A DNA stretch of 15,179 nucleotides from Candidatus Gerdarchaeota archaeon (lineage in GTDB: Archaea; Asgardarchaeota; Heimdallarchaeia; JABLTI01), in contig JAEORJ010000278.1 in the NCBI GenBank assembly GCA_016840945.1, positions 1-15,179 of the forward strand. Reading direction: 5' to 3'. The notes below the pieces were generated by a model. It was not told where the DNA came from. It did no database searches and saw only the letters and a program-made list of their open reading frames with translations. Of the stretch, positions 13,256 through 15,179 are shown piece after piece (within the stretch, counting starts at the first letter, position 1; each line of letters opens with the position of its first letter). The position numbers were made by a program, and so were the translations under genes.

Positions 13256-15179
13256 CTAATAATCTAATTTTGTTTTTCGATTTGCTGCTAAATGTAAACC
13301 ATATATCACAAAAGGTACCAAAATTATCAGATAGAAATACCAATTTGATGTTCTTGATGGGTTGACTGTGAAATTGACTGATGGTGGTCCATAATCAATA
13401 TCAAAGGCAGTATTCATCGTGGTAAATTTACATCTAACATAATAAATTCCCTGTCCAAGTAAATCCAAATTGATGTTGTTATAATACCAATAATTTTGAT
13501 TTGAATCCCAAATCAACAAACCTGAAATAATTGTTTCTATACCATCAGCATTGAAAATTTTCCATTTAGCTTCCCTACGATCATCACCAAAAACTGATTT
13601 TACATTCATGTGGTAATTATCTAAATCTAGGTTTTGATAGTCTTGGGTTGCAGTCACATCAAAAAGATCTAAAATATTCCATTCTTCATCAAAATCAATT
13701 GTTGGTACTGAAATTGTTATATCATGAGATTTAGTAATAAAATAATTAGTATTAATTTTTTGAACATAAGGATGATATCTATAACCAAAAGGGGTGTTTA
13801 CATATTCACCAACAGGTAGTATTGTCATATTAAACCTCACTGCCACTACACATTCGTAATCAGGTGGTGTAAAAACCAATCCTATATCATTAATTGATGA
13901 ATACCATTTAGTTGTTAAATCATCATATGATAAATTAGCTTCTACTATATTGCCTTCAGTATCATGAACGGGGGTCAAGATACTGGATTCACTAAATTGA
14001 CTCTTGTAATATAAAATCCATTTGGCTAATGAAACTTCTTCATCATCTAATTTGCCAATTTCTTCATTATTATTTAAAGTAGCAGTAATATTTGAGATGG
14101 ACATTAACCAATTATTCTCATCTAAATTAAGATTAAAACCTTCAATAGTGATATTATAATAATTTAGGTAAAATGAATCACTGCTTAGATTACTCCAAGT
14201 ATATGATGTTAATTCAGTTTTGAATTGACATATAATAGAATGATTAGAATAATCCCTTAAACCAATTGGTATTTGATTCGAGAAAAACCACTTATTTAGA
14301 GAATCGTTAAAATTCAGAGAATTACTTTCAGTTGAAATCTCATATAATCTTGTTTCAGTATCATAGAAAATGAATTGAAAATTAGCTTCAATTATAATTG
14401 AGTCATTTGCCACTTTATTTGTCGTATTTGTTCTTAACTCAACTTGAAAAGGTGTAATATTTAACAAACCACTCTCTATATCAAATGAGAAATTAACTTC
14501 ATCTATTGAAAGATAATTAAGGTTAGCACTTTTCATTACAAATTCTAAGGTAGAATAAACTGCTTCTATTGAAAAAGTTAAGCAATCTCGAGTTATGTTA
14601 TAATATAATCCATCCCAATCAAGAACATTTGAAAGGCTTAGGTTGATATTATTTCCAAGAAATTGTGCAAAAGGATAGATTACTGTTGCTAAATTTATTG
14701 TTGAATTAAAAGCTTTCAAAGGTTCTATTTGGTTAGGTGTTAAATTGAAGTAGTTATTTCCAAAATCAATTAGATCAATAAATTGTGATATTGCTTGTGG
14801 AAAAATAAATCGTTGTTCTTTTAATCCTGCTTCAATTGCTAGTTCATAAAAACTCCAATTAGTAACATCTAAGCTTCCCCAATCATTTTCATACCAAATA
14901 GCTCCAAAAACTCCTGCTTGAGAGATATAATGACTCATTGCCCCGGCATAAAATGAAGCTAAAGAATAGTTAGTATCACTTTTCATTAACTCATCATATA
15001 ATTTTATGTATTCCACTTGTGCTCTTAATGCAAGAGTTGAATTTACTACAGTTGATCCACTATCAGTTAAATAAACTACTAATTCAGCAATATCCCCATA
15101 ATTAAGTTCCTGTTCGCCTACTAAAACACAACATTCACTATTAAATGGTGCTTCAATACCAAGATTGAAATAAAACATA
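13256..15179 (-). CDS. Membrane-anchored surface protein with degenerate zinc-phospholipase-C-like domain (5' partial)
   Basis: The frame is open to the right edge. An ATG at 15178 begins it in the window, but there is no signal peptide, so the true start is probably outside. Numbering from that ATG: a helical region (about 45-125) resembles archaeal zinc-dependent phospholipase C-like domains, with SFYAGAMSHYISQAGVFGAIW and NWSFYELAIEAG. Only H83 of the usual metal ligands is evident; the expected Asp is Q87, the His after 'VFG' is A93, and the His of the H-S-x-Y-E motif is W108. The remainder (about 230-610) is beta-rich, with several Ig-like modules and many N-glycosylation sequons. The C-terminus is a stalk, one transmembrane helix (WYFYLIILVPFVIYGLHLA) and a basic tail, placing the body outside. 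It is probably a non-catalytic adhesion or envelope protein (inference). Confidence 0.6.
   Translation of the reverse strand, partial: MFYFNLGIEAPFNSECCVLVGEQELNYGDIAELVVYLTDSGSTVVNSTLALRAQVEYIKLYDELMKSDTNYSLASFYAGAMSHYISQAGVFGAIWYENDWGSLDVTNWSFYELAIEAGLKEQRFIFPQAISQFIDLIDFGNNYFNLTPNQIEPLKAFNSTINLATVIYPFAQFLGNNINLSLSNVLDWDGLYYNITRDCLTFSIEAVYSTLEFVMKSANLNYLSIDEVNFSFDIESGLLNITPFQVELRTNTTNKVANDSIIIEANFQFIFYDTETRLYEISTESNSLNFNDSLNKWFFSNQIPIGLRDYSNHSIICQFKTELTSYTWSNLSSDSFYLNYYNITIEGFNLNLDENNWLMSISNITATLNNNEEIGKLDDEEVSLAKWILYYKSQFSESSILTPVHDTEGNIVEANLSYDDLTTKWYSSINDIGLVFTPPDYECVVAVRFNMTILPVGEYVNTPFGYRYHPYVQKINTNYFITKSHDITISVPTIDFDEEWNILDLFDVTATQDYQNLDLDNYHMNVKSVFGDDRREAKWKIFNADGIETIISGLLIWDSNQNYWYYNNINLDLLGQGIYYVRCKFTTMNTAFDIDYGPPSVNFTVNPSRTSNWYFYLIILVPFVIYGLHLAANRKTKLDY

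Noticed and set aside
1..15179. CRISPR array, tRNA/rRNA, insertion sequence or phage island
   Set aside because: I saw no regularly spaced repeats, no tRNA-like cloverleaf in the gaps, no transposase or integrase motifs and no terminal repeats.

Overview
This strongly A+T-rich window is archaeal and most resembles an Asgard (Lokiarchaeia-like) genome; the assignment is inferred from gene content, not from a marker gene. The main reasons are an Nre-family repair protein with a C-terminal PCNA-interacting peptide (a family I know only from Archaea), an archaeo-eukaryotic primase-type protein, GGTG-type ribosome binding sites in front of TTG starts, and eukaryote-flavoured small domains (longin-like, V4R, RING-like zinc finger). 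I see no rRNA, tRNA, CRISPR array, insertion sequence or integration site. No stretch without a gene exceeds about 160 bases.

Layout. (1) Plus strand, 1-3352: the 3' part of an Old Yellow Enzyme/2,4-dienoyl-CoA reductase-type flavoenzyme with a fused SCP2 lipid-binding domain; an archaeo-eukaryotic-primase (AEP) superfamily protein; and a small two-helix membrane protein. Spacing is tight and they probably form one operon. (2) Minus strand, 3504-8737, read right to left: an L-2-amino-thiazoline-4-carboxylate (ATC) hydrolase-family protein, NreA-like DNA repair protein, a coiled-coil protein ending in a double zinc-ribbon/RING-like module, a longin-like protein with a small zinc site, and a XylR-N/V4R domain protein. 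The last two are 19 bases apart. (3) Plus strand, 8901-10196: an M28 family zinc peptidase whose catalytic domain is interrupted by transmembrane helices. It converges, with a 10-base gap, on (4) a minus-strand block, 10207 to the right edge: a YegS/DagK-type lipid kinase and two cell-surface proteins, each with a C-terminal membrane anchor (a beta-propeller-like protein and a protein with a degenerate zinc-phospholipase-C-like domain followed by beta-rich modules, cut by the window edge).

Themes. Several genes concern lipids or membranes (OYE-SCP2, lipid kinase, membrane peptidase, PLC-like surface protein). Two concern DNA maintenance (AEP protein, Nre). The longin-like plus V4R pair recalls the two folds that make up the eukaryotic TRAPP core. 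No single obvious new defence or metabolic system is present. The points most worth a second look are the longin/V4R pair, the RING-like gene downstream of nreA, the apparently dead PLC-like domain, the non-standard AEP protein, and a recurrent GGTG-N8/9-TTG start signature that corrects two gene starts and supports two others.
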